Origin: a virus
Reading direction: 5' to 3' (one strand)
DNA: 64,000 nt
Virus record (IMG/VR): IMGVR_UViG_3300006919_000001
Coordinates: 1 to 64,000 of that record
Below are positions 1-8,196 of this stretch, one piece after another. Within the stretch, counting starts at the first letter, position 1; every line of letters begins with the position of its first letter. Position numbers and translations under genes: made by a program. The notes beneath the pieces were generated by a model. That model searched no databases. It was not told the origin of the DNA and was given only the letters and a program-made list of their open reading frames with translations.

Positions 1-190
1 TAAGTCCTTTTTTATGGAGAAGGATAAGTGCCAAGTTAGCCTCTCTCATATTGGTCACTGCCTTGAACTTTGCCAAGGTCATTTTTGGGTCTATTTCTTT
101 TACGGCCATTATTGTTAATAACAAACCTCTTTGATACATAGACACCCCGCTTTGGAGTGCCTCACTAATGGTCTTAATCTTTAGTTTCAT
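1..190 (-). CDS. hypothetical phage protein, 3' end cut by window edge
   Basis: An open frame of 63 codons starts with ATG at 190 and runs off the left edge, so the C-terminus is missing. The visible part (begins MKLKIKTISEALQSG) is helical and basic with no motif I recognise. It follows the gene at 201-419 by 10 nt in the same orientation, so the two are probably co-transcribed. Function unknown. Confidence 0.6.
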   Translation of the reverse strand, partial: MKLKIKTISEALQSGVSMYQRGLLLTIMAVKEIDPKMTLAKFKAVTNMREANLALILLHKKGL

Positions 191-200
191 ATGCTATTTT

Positions 201-419
201 TTAATAACTGGTCAGGTGAACTGTTTGTGCGTTTATCCATTGAGAATATGAATACCTAAAACGCTTCAGATTAGTTTGACGCCCTGAGTACTCCTCATAG
301 GCACATTCTTGTTCATCAACCCAAGCCTTCCAGCTAATTCCTCTTTTTACACTATCTCCACATGCTGCGAATAATGCTTTTAAATCATTGTTGTCAATTG
401 TAAAATCCAATACCACCAT
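201..419 (-). CDS. hypothetical protein, 72 aa
   Basis: Small soluble protein beginning MVVLDFTIDNNDLKAL, rich in aromatic residues toward the C-terminus, with no recognisable domain. The start is supported by an A-rich leader (AAACAAACGTT directly before ATG) of the type that precedes nearly all genes in this window. It lies between two other small unknown genes in what looks like one operon. Confidence 0.6.
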   Translation of the reverse strand: MVVLDFTIDNNDLKALFAACGDSVKRGISWKAWVDEQECAYEEYSGRQTNLKRFRYSYSQWINAQTVHLTSY

Positions 420-446
420 AACGTTTGTTTTTAATTGTTTTTATTT

Positions 447-689
447 TTAAAGTCCGAACCAATCTTTTGTTTCTTGGCTTAAATTTTTTCCACTACTTTC
501 AGTTCCTCTTTGTAACTCTCCATTTTTTTCACTCCACATTCTCCAAGTTTTTCTACCCGAACCCTTCCATTTAAGAACTCTTAAGAAATGAGATTCTCCT
601 TGAAATTCTCTAGTGTGGGATGAAACTAATTCCAAACCAACTTTACTTTCAAATTCAACTTGGTTTTCTGTATGTGATAAAGTTTTCAT
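447..689 (-). CDS. hypothetical protein, 80 aa
   Basis: Begins MKTLSHTENQVEFESK. I chose the ATG at 689 rather than the in-frame ATG at 740, because 689 is preceded by the typical leader AAATCAAATATT and a good promoter lies at 714-745, inside the longer version. The charged, Trp-containing C-terminal half has no family I recognise. Confidence 0.65.
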   Translation of the reverse strand: MKTLSHTENQVEFESKVGLELVSSHTREFQGESHFLRVLKWKGSGRKTWRMWSEKNGELQRGTESSGKNLSQETKDWFGL

Positions 690-713
690 AATATTTGATT
701 TATTAATTATACG

Positions 714-745
714 TAAAGATAATCCTTTTTCTAATACCAACCTAC
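714..745 (-). promoter_or_regulatory. promoter, GTAGGTTNGTA class
   Basis: On the minus strand GTAGGTTGGTA is followed after 13 nt by TATCTTTA, a Bacteroidetes -7 box. This is one of at least nine minus-strand copies in the window with the same 11-bp box and spacer. It reads into the gene at 447-689. Confidence 0.75.
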
Positions 746-752
746 AAATGAC

Positions 753-1505
753 TTATTTATTTTTCCAAGTTTTATTTCTTACTATATTATATATGCAAGT
801 ACTGCTTACTCCATAATGCTTTGCTTGTACTGAATTTTTTACTCCATCGGCAAATTGCTGGCGTATCTTTAATACCTCATTCCAATCAATTTTAACTTTA
901 CCGTCAGATACTTGGGGCTTAGTTGCTTGGGGCTCTATACGTGCCTCTACCGGCTTCTTTGTAGTTTTCACTGGAGTATTATTCAAATGAAAAGTTAATG
1001 CGTATCTGCTATCGTAATAGCCATTATTGTGAGTCTTGCAACAGTTATAACATGCTGAGGTTTTTCTTGAACTCTTGTGGCGATAAACTATCTCATCACA
1101 ATTATTACAAGTTAATTTATATCTATATGCGCTTGGGTCAATTTCAGCAGAACCACATCTTTCACCAACGCATCCAATTTGTAATGCAATTGACCTCCAT
1201 ACGTGGTCGTGAGATGAACTACCTCTTCTTTCAAAATCAATAGCATGAGCAATCTCATGTAATACCGTATCTTCCCACTTTGAAATTGGAGCATCACTAT
1301 TTTTTATCATCCATTCAGATAAAATAACCTCCTTTATACTCCTACTTCTATTAATTCTGCAGGTTCCAAAACTATTCTTTTTCTTACCGTATTTTTTAAC
1401 CCATCCTAATTTGGACATGTTGAATATTTCTCCATCTACTAGGAAATCAGCACTCATGTGCTTTTTAAAAGTTTCATTAATCGTATAAAGTTTTGACTCT
1501 GACAT
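753..1505 (-). CDS. SprT-like zinc metallopeptidase with C-terminal HTH-like tail
   Basis: 250 aa. The centre carries the zincin motif HEIAHAIDF (about residues 84-92) with a downstream His (SHDHVW), as in SprT/Spartan-type proteases. Two CxxC pairs follow (CNNC and CYNC, about 130-155), forming a SprT zinc ribbon. The last about 50 residues are a separate helical module ending YNIVRNKTWKNK that closely resembles the whole C-terminal half of the small protein at 25587-25838. SprT-family proteases cut proteins bound or crosslinked to DNA; a role at phage replication forks or on host DNA-bound proteins is inferred. It has its own promoter at 1529-1560. Confidence 0.85.
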   Translation of the reverse strand: MSESKLYTINETFKKHMSADFLVDGEIFNMSKLGWVKKYGKKKNSFGTCRINRSRSIKEVILSEWMIKNSDAPISKWEDTVLHEIAHAIDFERRGSSSHDHVWRSIALQIGCVGERCGSAEIDPSAYRYKLTCNNCDEIVYRHKSSRKTSACYNCCKTHNNGYYDSRYALTFHLNNTPVKTTKKPVEARIEPQATKPQVSDGKVKIDWNEVLKIRQQFADGVKNSVQAKHYGVSSTCIYNIVRNKTWKNK

Positions 1506-1528
1506 TGTATATCGTTTTAAATTATACG

Positions 1529-1560
1529 TAAATATACAACCACTTTATCTTATATACAAC
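1529..1560 (-). promoter_or_regulatory. promoter for the SprT-like gene
   Basis: The minus strand has AAAGTGGTTG followed at once by TATATTTA as the -7 box. Upstream is TTGTTGTATATAA instead of the GTAGGTTCGTA box. The AAGTG-TTG-TATATTT arrangement recurs at 16516 and 60158, suggesting a second promoter subclass. Confidence 0.6.
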
Positions 1561-1564
1561 AAAA

Positions 1565-1596
1565 AAGGGAAAAAGTTTTTAAATTCTTTTTCCCTT
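1565..1596 (-). terminator. hairpin terminator
   Basis: Perfect 11-bp inverted repeat AAGGGAAAAAG / CTTTTTCCCTT with a 10-nt loop, followed on the minus strand by a T-rich tract. It sits just after the stop of the phosphoesterase gene at 1603-3174 and immediately upstream of the next promoter. Confidence 0.8.
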
Positions 1597-1602
1597 ATTA
1601 AT

Positions 1603-3174
1603 TTATCTACCCATCTTTCCGTTAATAAAATGTATCAACTGAGCCCTACCATCCGGGTAAATTCCACCCAAGGAATTCATCCAGTTTGAGGCGCCTCTAT
1701 TAAAACCTACTCTTAAATGAGATAACGTTCCCACCATTATATGTCCATCCTCTCTGTGTGGGTGGTGACCATGCCCTACAATATTTTTAGTATTCAGATT
1801 TTTAAACTGGTTGTGACCACCCCTAGAACCATTCGCTCCCAAGTGACCATGCATTGCCAATTCCCATCCATGAATCCTAAAACTATCATCCAGACTTAAT
1901 GTGGTTATCTTATCTCCAAACCTCTCATCTATTAAATATGGTAATATACCCTTAACCTGAGCATTTTTACTTTCTGCCAATATATTGGAGAGTTTTAAAT
2001 ACATTTTCTTGTTCTTGGCCTTCCGCCAATCTGTATGCATTAACCATCTGTCCAGCATATCATCGTGATTTGACCTTGCTATAATAATATGTCCATAGTC
2101 CTTGTGTTTGTCCAACCACTTCATGACACCTTCTATCTCCTCCTCGAGATTGTCTAAACCTTGCTCTTCTTTTTGAAGTAGTCTAAATGGATTCTTTTCG
2201 TCCCAATGGAGTATTGATTCCATTTCGGAAACATCGTGCACCACTATGTGCTTTGGCTTCATTTTTTCAATCAAACCAAATGCGGCTTTTGTAACCACCT
2301 CGTCATTATGTCTTACGTGGACATCTCCCAAGATTACAGCATCCATGCCGTCTTCATTATCTATAATTTTACCATTCAAGGCTCTCTTGTAAACATCATA
2401 GAAATTTCCATTGGCATCTGCATTGACTTGCCTAATGTGAAAATCCTCCCCATCTAATTCAACTACAATAAAACCTAGCATGTGGTGAAATTCACCTTTC
2501 TTGCCAGCTTTACTGTCCGTATAATTAGGTTGAGTACAAGCTCCGGTTGATAGTAAAAGCTTATGCGGATATCCTTCCAATACTGGCAGTGATTTTAAAT
2601 GTTGCCTTGGGTGCCCAACTATACAAGACTCCAATGCAGTAAATCCATTGAATCCAGTTAATGGTTGTGCGGCTGTTGGTTGAACCTTAACATCAGAAAG
2701 CACTTGGAGCAATGGATGTATATTGTGCCTGTTTGCATCCAAGTGAGGTTTGACTTCTTTTGTCCACCATTCATCACTCTCCTGATTTACCGTCCATGCT
2801 GAAGTTGGGTTTCTATACCTACCAGCTATAACGTGTAAATTCGCATTTAAATGTTCCGTGTATGCTTCTATGTTCCTCCATAAATTACGATGAACTCCAG
2901 TTGCGTTTTGAGCCCATGTGATAATGAAAGTTTCCTTTTTCTTATCAAATGTTTTCTTTTGCGCATCTAAAAATTCCCTACTAATTGGCTTTTGCTTCTT
3001 ACCCGAACCAGCTATCACCAAAGACTTGTTTATAGCCTTTCTAATTCTCTCATGATACTCTAAGCCATATTTTTCACAAGCCTGTCTTACAGCGCTTGAA
3101 ATCGATACTCCGGGCTCTTTAATTAAAAGTTTCTTTACAAACTTTAATTCTTTTACATACTTCGCTTTTCCCAT
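1603..3174 (-). CDS. calcineurin-like metallophosphoesterase, T5 A1-like
   Basis: 523 aa. The C-terminal half carries the metallophosphoesterase signatures in order: GDVHVRH (about residue 284), VVHD (about 314), a SNHDD box (about 368), HGHLG and GHGHHPH near 450-470. The length and the AMHGHLGANGSRGG segment recall the pre-early protein A1 of phage T5, which is needed for host DNA degradation. The N-terminal 120 residues are basic and helical and may bind DNA. Nuclease activity on host DNA is an inference from that resemblance; the phosphoesterase fold is clear. It follows the HU-like gene by 16 nt. Confidence 0.8.
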   Translation of the reverse strand: MGKAKYVKELKFVKKLLIKEPGVSISSAVRQACEKYGLEYHERIRKAINKSLVIAGSGKKQKPISREFLDAQKKTFDKKKETFIITWAQNATGVHRNLWRNIEAYTEHLNANLHVIAGRYRNPTSAWTVNQESDEWWTKEVKPHLDANRHNIHPLLQVLSDVKVQPTAAQPLTGFNGFTALESCIVGHPRQHLKSLPVLEGYPHKLLLSTGACTQPNYTDSKAGKKGEFHHMLGFIVVELDGEDFHIRQVNADANGNFYDVYKRALNGKIIDNEDGMDAVILGDVHVRHNDEVVTKAAFGLIEKMKPKHIVVHDVSEMESILHWDEKNPFRLLQKEEQGLDNLEEEIEGVMKWLDKHKDYGHIIIARSNHDDMLDRWLMHTDWRKAKNKKMYLKLSNILAESKNAQVKGILPYLIDERFGDKITTLSLDDSFRIHGWELAMHGHLGANGSRGGHNQFKNLNTKNIVGHGHHPHREDGHIMVGTLSHLRVGFNRGASNWMNSLGGIYPDGRAQLIHFINGKMGR

Positions 3175-3188
3175 TTATTTATTTTTAG

Positions 3189-3572
3189 TTAATCCTCATA
3201 TAAATTATCAACCTCTTCTTCGGTTGGAGGGTATTTCAATAACTCTTCCTTTATAAATTTGCCGGGCTGATATTTTACTATCCACCTCGACGCCATTGTC
3301 ATCTTAGTTGGGGTGCCGATACCTCCATTCATACTCATAACTACTCTCGCAGGTTTGATGAATGGATATATCATACCAATTTTAGGAAGGGCAATGGCCC
3401 TATTAGCTTTCATATACTCTATGATGATTTCGATTCCCGTTCTCCACACTTTAGTAATATCGGTAACCGTGAATCCGGTTCTTTTACTAATCTCTTTTGC
3501 GAAGTCTTTCATCTTAACCATATCTTTTGGCTTACGCTCTCTAATAGGTCTTAGCTTCCTTTTATTTTGCAT
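3189..3572 (-). CDS. HU/IHF-like DNA-binding protein
   Basis: 127 aa, basic. Residues about 20-80 follow the HU pattern: a two-helix dimerisation region (MKDFAKEISKRTGFT..., IEIIIEYMKANRAI), the strand IALPKIGMIYPF matching the HU L-x-G-x-F segment, and an arm with RVVMSMNGGIGTP. It would bend or coat DNA as a dimer. The acidic C-terminal tail (EEEVDNLYED) is unusual for HU. Its start overlaps the end of the upstream gene by 11 nt, indicating translational coupling. Confidence 0.65.
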   Translation of the reverse strand: MQNKRKLRPIRERKPKDMVKMKDFAKEISKRTGFTVTDITKVWRTGIEIIIEYMKANRAIALPKIGMIYPFIKPARVVMSMNGGIGTPTKMTMASRWIVKYQPGKFIKEELLKYPPTEEEVDNLYED

Positions 3573-4044
3573 ATTTCTTTTTCTTTTTTAACTTGGTCGG
3601 AGATTTGTAAAACGAATCAATCCTCGCCATCTGCTCTTGTTGCTTTTTTAGCTTTCTCCTAGCTTGCCTTTGGTCATAATTCTTAACTCTCTTTCTTAGG
3701 AAATAAGAAGTGGTGGCTCCAATGGCATGCCCAAACATCGTAGCTCCAATATCACCAACATTGAATCCGCTGGTTCCCAAAAACCCATCATTAAGTTCTT
3801 TTAGAATAGCTACACCTCCCACAAGGGCACCTGACTTTAGGTAGGCTTGCATTTCTGTATTATACCCATTTGTATCAAAATAGATATAAGACACTCCACC
3901 AAGAAACATGCCTACTGCTGCATGTTTCTGTTTATCATAATCCATAGTACTTCCCGGTAAGAAAATATACCCTAATTCATTATCCTGTGCCCCCACTCCT
4001 ATCGAGAAGAATGCCAATGCTAATACTAATAATAATTTTTTCAT
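3562..4044 (-). CDS. exported YfiM/DUF2279-like protein
   Basis: 160 aa. A clear signal peptide (MKKLLLVLALAFFSIGVGAQ, cut after GAQ) precedes a DKQKHAAVGMFLGG segment typical of the YfiM/DUF2279 group of small envelope proteins, then two hydrophobic stretches (GALVGGVAIL, ATMFGHAIGATTSYF) and a very basic tail rich in Lys. It probably sits in the periplasm or inner membrane with the basic tail free. Function unknown; a lysis or envelope-remodelling role is possible but not shown. Confidence 0.6.
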   Translation of the reverse strand: MKKLLLVLALAFFSIGVGAQDNELGYIFLPGSTMDYDKQKHAAVGMFLGGVSYIYFDTNGYNTEMQAYLKSGALVGGVAILKELNDGFLGTSGFNVGDIGATMFGHAIGATTSYFLRKRVKNYDQRQARRKLKKQQEQMARIDSFYKSPTKLKKKKKYAK

Positions 4045-4075
4045 CTTTATTTGTTTAATTGTTTATCATTTATTT

Positions 4076-6478
4076 TTAACTACCACAAGCTAGGCAATCC
4101 TCATCATTATCAACTGCGTTTCTACCTTGCTCTATCATGGCTTTAAAATCACCCTGATTTATTGGCTTTATTTCCACCTCGACCTTTAATGCCTCTTCCT
4201 TCTTTACCGTAAACTTTTTAGCATCAACCGCAGACTTGGTCCTAAGATAATACATTCCTGTTTTTAGCTTTTTAGAATGAGCATAAAAGTGCATTGAAGT
4301 TAATTTAGATTCAGTAGCTCCTTCCATAAATAAATTCATTGATTGTGCTTGACAAACAAACCTTTGCCTATCAGCGGCCATGTCAATAATTGATTTCATA
4401 GATATCTCGTAAGCTGTCTTATAAATCTCTTTTATCTCCGTTGGGATTCTCCCTATGTTTAAAACAGAACCATTGTCTCTCATCAACTCATTTTTCATTT
4501 GGTCATCCCATAATCCAAGAGCCTCTAAGTCCTCAACTAAATGAGTGTTGCATACTACATATTCTCCTGACAAAACCCTTCTAGTATATAAGTTAGAAGT
4601 GAACGGTTCAAAGCATTCATTGTTTCCTAAGATTTGAGAAGTACTTGCTGTTGGCATTAATGCTATCAACAAACTATTTCTTAATCCATTCCTTTGAATA
4701 TCTACCTTCAAGCTGGCCCAATCCAATTCCGGGTCTAAATCTGGAGTCTCTTCATACATATCAAATTGTAAAATCCCCTTTGATGCAGGACTCCCTTTAA
4801 AGGAAGCGTAGGCACCTCTATCCATCGCCATCTCCATTGAGGCCTCCAATGCATAAAAATACATATGTTCAAATATATCCTTATTTAATTGTTTAGCTTC
4901 AGGTGAATCAAATGCATATCTAAATTTTACAAAAACGTCAGCCAAGCCCTGGACTCCTAACCCTACTGGACGGTGTTTGGAGTTACTTGTTTTGGTTTCC
5001 TTTGTTGGATAATAGTTTGCATCGATTACATTATCTAAATTGATTATAACGCGTCTAACAGCTTTTCTAAATAGAGACTTATTGAAAAATACAACTCCAC
5101 GCTTATCCTTCTCCACAAACATTGGTAAGGCAATAGAGGCTAGGTTGCAAACCGCATCCTCCTTATCATCAGAATATTCAATAATCTCAGCACATAAATT
5201 TGAACTTTTAATTACCCCTAAATTCTTTTGGTTGGATGATATATTTGCCCTATCCTTGTGTAGTAAATATGGTACTCCTGTTTCAAGTTGAGACACCATT
5301 ATTTTCTCCCACAATTCCCTTGCTTTAATTGTCTTTCTCCCAAGTCCCATTGTCTCTAGATTCTCATACTGGATTTTAAAATCCTCTCCGACTAAATCCT
5401 GAAGCGGTACGTGTCCAGATGTTGCGATTTCATTTGGACAAAATAATGTCCAATCTCCACCAGATTTAACTCTCTCTAAAAATAAATCATTGCTCCATAT
5501 TGCATAGAATAAATCTCTTGCTCTCAACTCTTCAGCACCGTGATTCTTTTTCAATTCTAAGAATGAAAATATATCAGCATGCCATGGCTCAATATAAATA
5601 GCAAAACTACCCTTGCGCTTTCCACCTTGATTAATCCATCTTGCAACTTCATTATAGGTTTTTAGCATTGGAAGAATTCCATCAGACCTTCCATTAGTTC
5701 CTTTTATTCTACTTCCTTTAGACCTGACATTATGTACGTGCAGTCCTATGCCTCCAGCCAACCCGGAAATTTTAGCAACACTTTTCATGGTATCAAATAA
5801 CCCATCTATACTATCAGCTTTATTCGCCAATAAAAAACATGAACTTAATTGTGATAGTTTAGTTCCAGAATTAAATAGTGTTGGAGTTGCATGTGTAAAA
5901 TATTTATTACTCATCATCTCATAAGATTCAATAACATCCGGCATTGAAAATGCACCAACTTCAATTGCAGTTCTCAGCCACATATATTGAGGGCGTTCAA
6001 TAACACCACCCTGAGACTTATCAGACTTTTCCCTACCTCTTAATAAATAGGATTTCTCTAAGGTTCTCAACCCAAATATATCATGCCCAAAATCTCTATC
6101 TTGAACAACCAGCTGATTCAACTCTGTTTTGTTTTGAAATACAAAGGCCATAAACTCCTCCGACAAAACCTCAGTTTCATCTTGAACTTTCCTCATCGCC
6201 TGAGAAAAAGTATCCGGTGTTGATTTCCTCAATTGTGTTACAAATAATCTTGAAGCCAACGTGCTATAATCCGTATGAGATGGGACTAGCGATGCTGCGA
6301 TTTCAATACACAGGGTGTCCAACTCCTCGGTCGTAATGTTATCGGCCATTTGGCTAATGACTTTAATTGACATTTTATCTGCCTCAACCCTTAATCCTAC
6401 CGAAGCCTTTCGTATGCGGTCTGTAATCTTTGCGGGATTAAAATTAATTAATCTACCATTTCTTTTTTGTACCTTCAT
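4076..6478 (-). CDS. nrdA: ribonucleoside-diphosphate reductase alpha subunit
   Basis: 800 aa, full length for class I. It has an N-terminal ATP-cone (MKVQKRNGRLINFNPAKI), the SSCFLL cysteine near 215, the NLCAEI active-site block, the VCNLAS cysteine near 440, PTASTSQILGNNECFEP and the radical-transfer tyrosines in GMYYLRT. The C-terminal CLACGS is the redox-shuttle pair. It reduces ribonucleotides to deoxyribonucleotides and needs an NrdB partner. No beta subunit is visible in this window, so it must be encoded outside it or be supplied by the host. Next to nucleotide-salvage genes. Confidence 0.97.
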   Translation of the reverse strand: MKVQKRNGRLINFNPAKITDRIRKASVGLRVEADKMSIKVISQMADNITTEELDTLCIEIAASLVPSHTDYSTLASRLFVTQLRKSTPDTFSQAMRKVQDETEVLSEEFMAFVFQNKTELNQLVVQDRDFGHDIFGLRTLEKSYLLRGREKSDKSQGGVIERPQYMWLRTAIEVGAFSMPDVIESYEMMSNKYFTHATPTLFNSGTKLSQLSSCFLLANKADSIDGLFDTMKSVAKISGLAGGIGLHVHNVRSKGSRIKGTNGRSDGILPMLKTYNEVARWINQGGKRKGSFAIYIEPWHADIFSFLELKKNHGAEELRARDLFYAIWSNDLFLERVKSGGDWTLFCPNEIATSGHVPLQDLVGEDFKIQYENLETMGLGRKTIKARELWEKIMVSQLETGVPYLLHKDRANISSNQKNLGVIKSSNLCAEIIEYSDDKEDAVCNLASIALPMFVEKDKRGVVFFNKSLFRKAVRRVIINLDNVIDANYYPTKETKTSNSKHRPVGLGVQGLADVFVKFRYAFDSPEAKQLNKDIFEHMYFYALEASMEMAMDRGAYASFKGSPASKGILQFDMYEETPDLDPELDWASLKVDIQRNGLRNSLLIALMPTASTSQILGNNECFEPFTSNLYTRRVLSGEYVVCNTHLVEDLEALGLWDDQMKNELMRDNGSVLNIGRIPTEIKEIYKTAYEISMKSIIDMAADRQRFVCQAQSMNLFMEGATESKLTSMHFYAHSKKLKTGMYYLRTKSAVDAKKFTVKKEEALKVEVEIKPINQGDFKAMIEQGRNAVDNDEDCLACGS

Positions 6479-6502
6479 TTATTATGATTTTTTGTTTTTT
6501 TA

Positions 6503-6910
6503 TTACCCCCATGGAAATGTAACCCATCCATCCATACCCTCCGGTATTTCAATTGGACAAAACTCTACTAGGTCTCTCCGCCTAGACGTAAGGACTGCAA
6601 ATCTAGCGTTTGGATATAGATGTTGAATGTCCTTAATTGTGCGCCCTGAGTCACATATGTCATCAACAAATAATACGTTTGACAGGTCACCAAATTCTAA
6701 AATCTGGCTTCTCATATCCTCTGTATTCGCAAGTCCATCTCTCGTTTGATAGTTTAACACACCCATAGGTATGCCCATCTCATTTGACAGCTTAACTGAT
6801 AATGGCAGGCCTCCTCTTTGAAGTCCCACAATTTTTGTAATACCTAGACCTTGATAATGCCACGCTATTGAGCCCGATGCATTATCGAATTCATCCCAAG
6901 TTATTTTCAT
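6503..6910 (-). CDS. purine-type phosphoribosyltransferase
   Basis: 135 aa. LFVDDICDSGRT (about residues 79-90) is the PRPP-binding signature of type I phosphoribosyltransferases, and LQRGGLPLSVKLS near 30-42 is the pyrophosphate loop. The size and short hood domain (MDGWVTFPWG) are like xanthine/hypoxanthine phosphoribosyltransferases. It would salvage a free base into a nucleotide. It lies in a nucleotide-metabolism run between RNase H and nrdA, spaced 5 nt from the RNase H gene. Confidence 0.85.
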   Translation of the reverse strand: MKITWDEFDNASGSIAWHYQGLGITKIVGLQRGGLPLSVKLSNEMGIPMGVLNYQTRDGLANTEDMRSQILEFGDLSNVLFVDDICDSGRTIKDIQHLYPNARFAVLTSRRRDLVEFCPIEIPEGMDGWVTFPWG

Positions 6911-6915
6911 AATGT

Positions 6916-7461
6916 TTAATTTAAGTTCGGTTTTAGTTTATCTGATTTGTGTAATTTTTTATGCCTCTTATAGTCTGCCAAACCATCAGCCATCATGTTT
7001 CCAATTATATTGGGGTCTTTCATTAGATATGCTTTGGCTACTGGATTCTTTTCTTTTTCAACTTGATGTGATTTGATGTGAATCATTTCTAATTTTAACT
7101 TCGGCCTGTTTTTTAAAGCCAACACTATCCTCTCCCACAAGTCTACATTTTTTATTGGAGCTCCATAGCTAATCCAATCATTTTCAATCCATCGTTCTAA
7201 TCTATTTTCAGTAAAAGTTTTTACGACATACATTGAATCTGAATAGACCCTAAGCTTAACTTTGGCATCAATATGAAATGCGGTGATTGCATAATATAGA
7301 GCCATTACTTCCATCCTTCCAGTTTTGGTATTTTCAAACCCCGATGAGAATGCTTTTTTATTTCCATAAAAATCTGGAAAGTAAGTTGCAAAACCACCCC
7401 AACCTTTTTTTGGGCCAACCACAACTGCGGAGCCATCTGTATATGCTACTATTGTTTTCAT
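6916..7461 (-). CDS. rnhA: ribonuclease HI
   Basis: 181 aa. All four acidic residues of RNase HI are visible in order: YTDGSA (about 9), GRMEVMAL (about 51), VYSDSMYV (about 75) and NMMADGLADY (about 160). A basic handle (WERIVLALKNRPK) and the IHIKSHQ loop fit bacterial and phage RNase H. It degrades RNA of RNA-DNA hybrids, for instance primers. The C-terminal tail is Lys-rich. Confidence 0.9.
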   Translation of the reverse strand: MKTIVAYTDGSAVVVGPKKGWGGFATYFPDFYGNKKAFSSGFENTKTGRMEVMALYYAITAFHIDAKVKLRVYSDSMYVVKTFTENRLERWIENDWISYGAPIKNVDLWERIVLALKNRPKLKLEMIHIKSHQVEKEKNPVAKAYLMKDPNIIGNMMADGLADYKRHKKLHKSDKLKPNLN

Positions 7462-7468
7462 GGTTTTT

Positions 7469-7834
7469 TTAATTGATTTTAAGGAGCTCTACGCACTCCC
7501 ATTTTCCTATTGGCATATTACTATTGATTAGTATATCGATGCGCTTAGAGTATCTCTTATTCATCTTATCCTCGACCGTATACACTCCATCGTATCTCGT
7601 TCCAGTTATTCTTACTTTCGTTCCCATTGGATACTCGATGAGTAAATCTCTTGAGACCGCAATTATCTTATGCTTATATGGATTAGATAAATCCAATTTA
7701 AACATCGACGCAGTGTGTCCAGGGTCAGAATTAGTCTGTTCTGGAACTGCATTGTAAACTGTTGTTGTAACCTCCGTTTGACTGGTACATAACATCGCTG
7801 ATATACACATCGTCAATAATAGTATTTTTTTCAT
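7469..7834 (-). CDS. exported 3D-domain (double-psi beta-barrel) protein
   Basis: 121 aa. A signal peptide (MKKILLLTMCISAMLCTSQ) is followed by a short linker and a barrel with IAVSRDLLIEYPMGTKVRI, GVYTVEDKMN and KRIDILIN. These match the 3D/RlpA-type fold of cell-wall-active proteins, with the acidic residues of the motif present (VED, RIDI). A role on host peptidoglycan is likely but the substrate is not evident. The start overlaps the HAD gene stop by 4 nt (ATGA coupling). Confidence 0.7.
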   Translation of the reverse strand: MKKILLLTMCISAMLCTSQTEVTTTVYNAVPEQTNSDPGHTASMFKLDLSNPYKHKIIAVSRDLLIEYPMGTKVRITGTRYDGVYTVEDKMNKRYSKRIDILINSNMPIGKWECVELLKIN

Positions 7835-8196
7835 AATCCTCCGTTTGCTAATTTACTAACTTCAAAATATATTTCACCCCAAGTTGGGAGTCCTCCTACA
7901 TTTCTATTATCAATATAAACATCCGCAGAAATTTTTCTACAGTCCTGCCCATAGGCTTGTATTTTTTCTGGTAGATTGGAATTGATATAGTGATATGGGA
8001 TGGAGTGTTCGTTTAGGAAATCTTCTGCCATCCCCTCATACCTTCCAGTCCTGCAGGTGTTAATAATAACCTTGTGACCATCCCCATAAAGCTGGTCAAT
8101 AAAATACGCAGCTCCACTGATTATCTCTCCAACTTCTGGAAAGCTATCCTCTGCAATGGTTCCATCAAAATCAATCGCTAGTGTTAAAATTCTCAT
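7831..8196 (-). CDS. HAD-superfamily hydrolase, BT0820-like
   Basis: 121 aa. DFDGTI (about 9-14) carries the nucleophile and acid Asp, NTCRTG (about 46-51) is motif II, and the C-terminal ADVYIDNRNVGG holds motif IV. It is a short cap-less HAD phosphatase, similar in shape to small Bacteroidetes and phage phosphatases. The substrate is probably a nucleotide or small phosphate ester (inferred from neighbours). It overlaps the endonuclease V gene by 4 nt. Confidence 0.82.
   Translation of the reverse strand: MRILTLAIDFDGTIAEDSFPEVGEIISGAAYFIDQLYGDGHKVIINTCRTGRYEGMAEDFLNEHSIPYHYINSNLPEKIQAYGQDCRKISADVYIDNRNVGGLPTWGEIYFEVSKLANGGL

Noticed and set aside
613-1243. Plus-strand open frames over the SprT-like gene
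   Set aside because: They are mirror frames of minus-strand genes, have no leader or promoter and no recognisable protein features. The same holds for all other plus-strand frames.
7469-7834. RlpA-type lytic transglycosylase or MltA
   Set aside because: Only the short 3D-type barrel is present; the length and missing catalytic regions do not allow an enzyme name.
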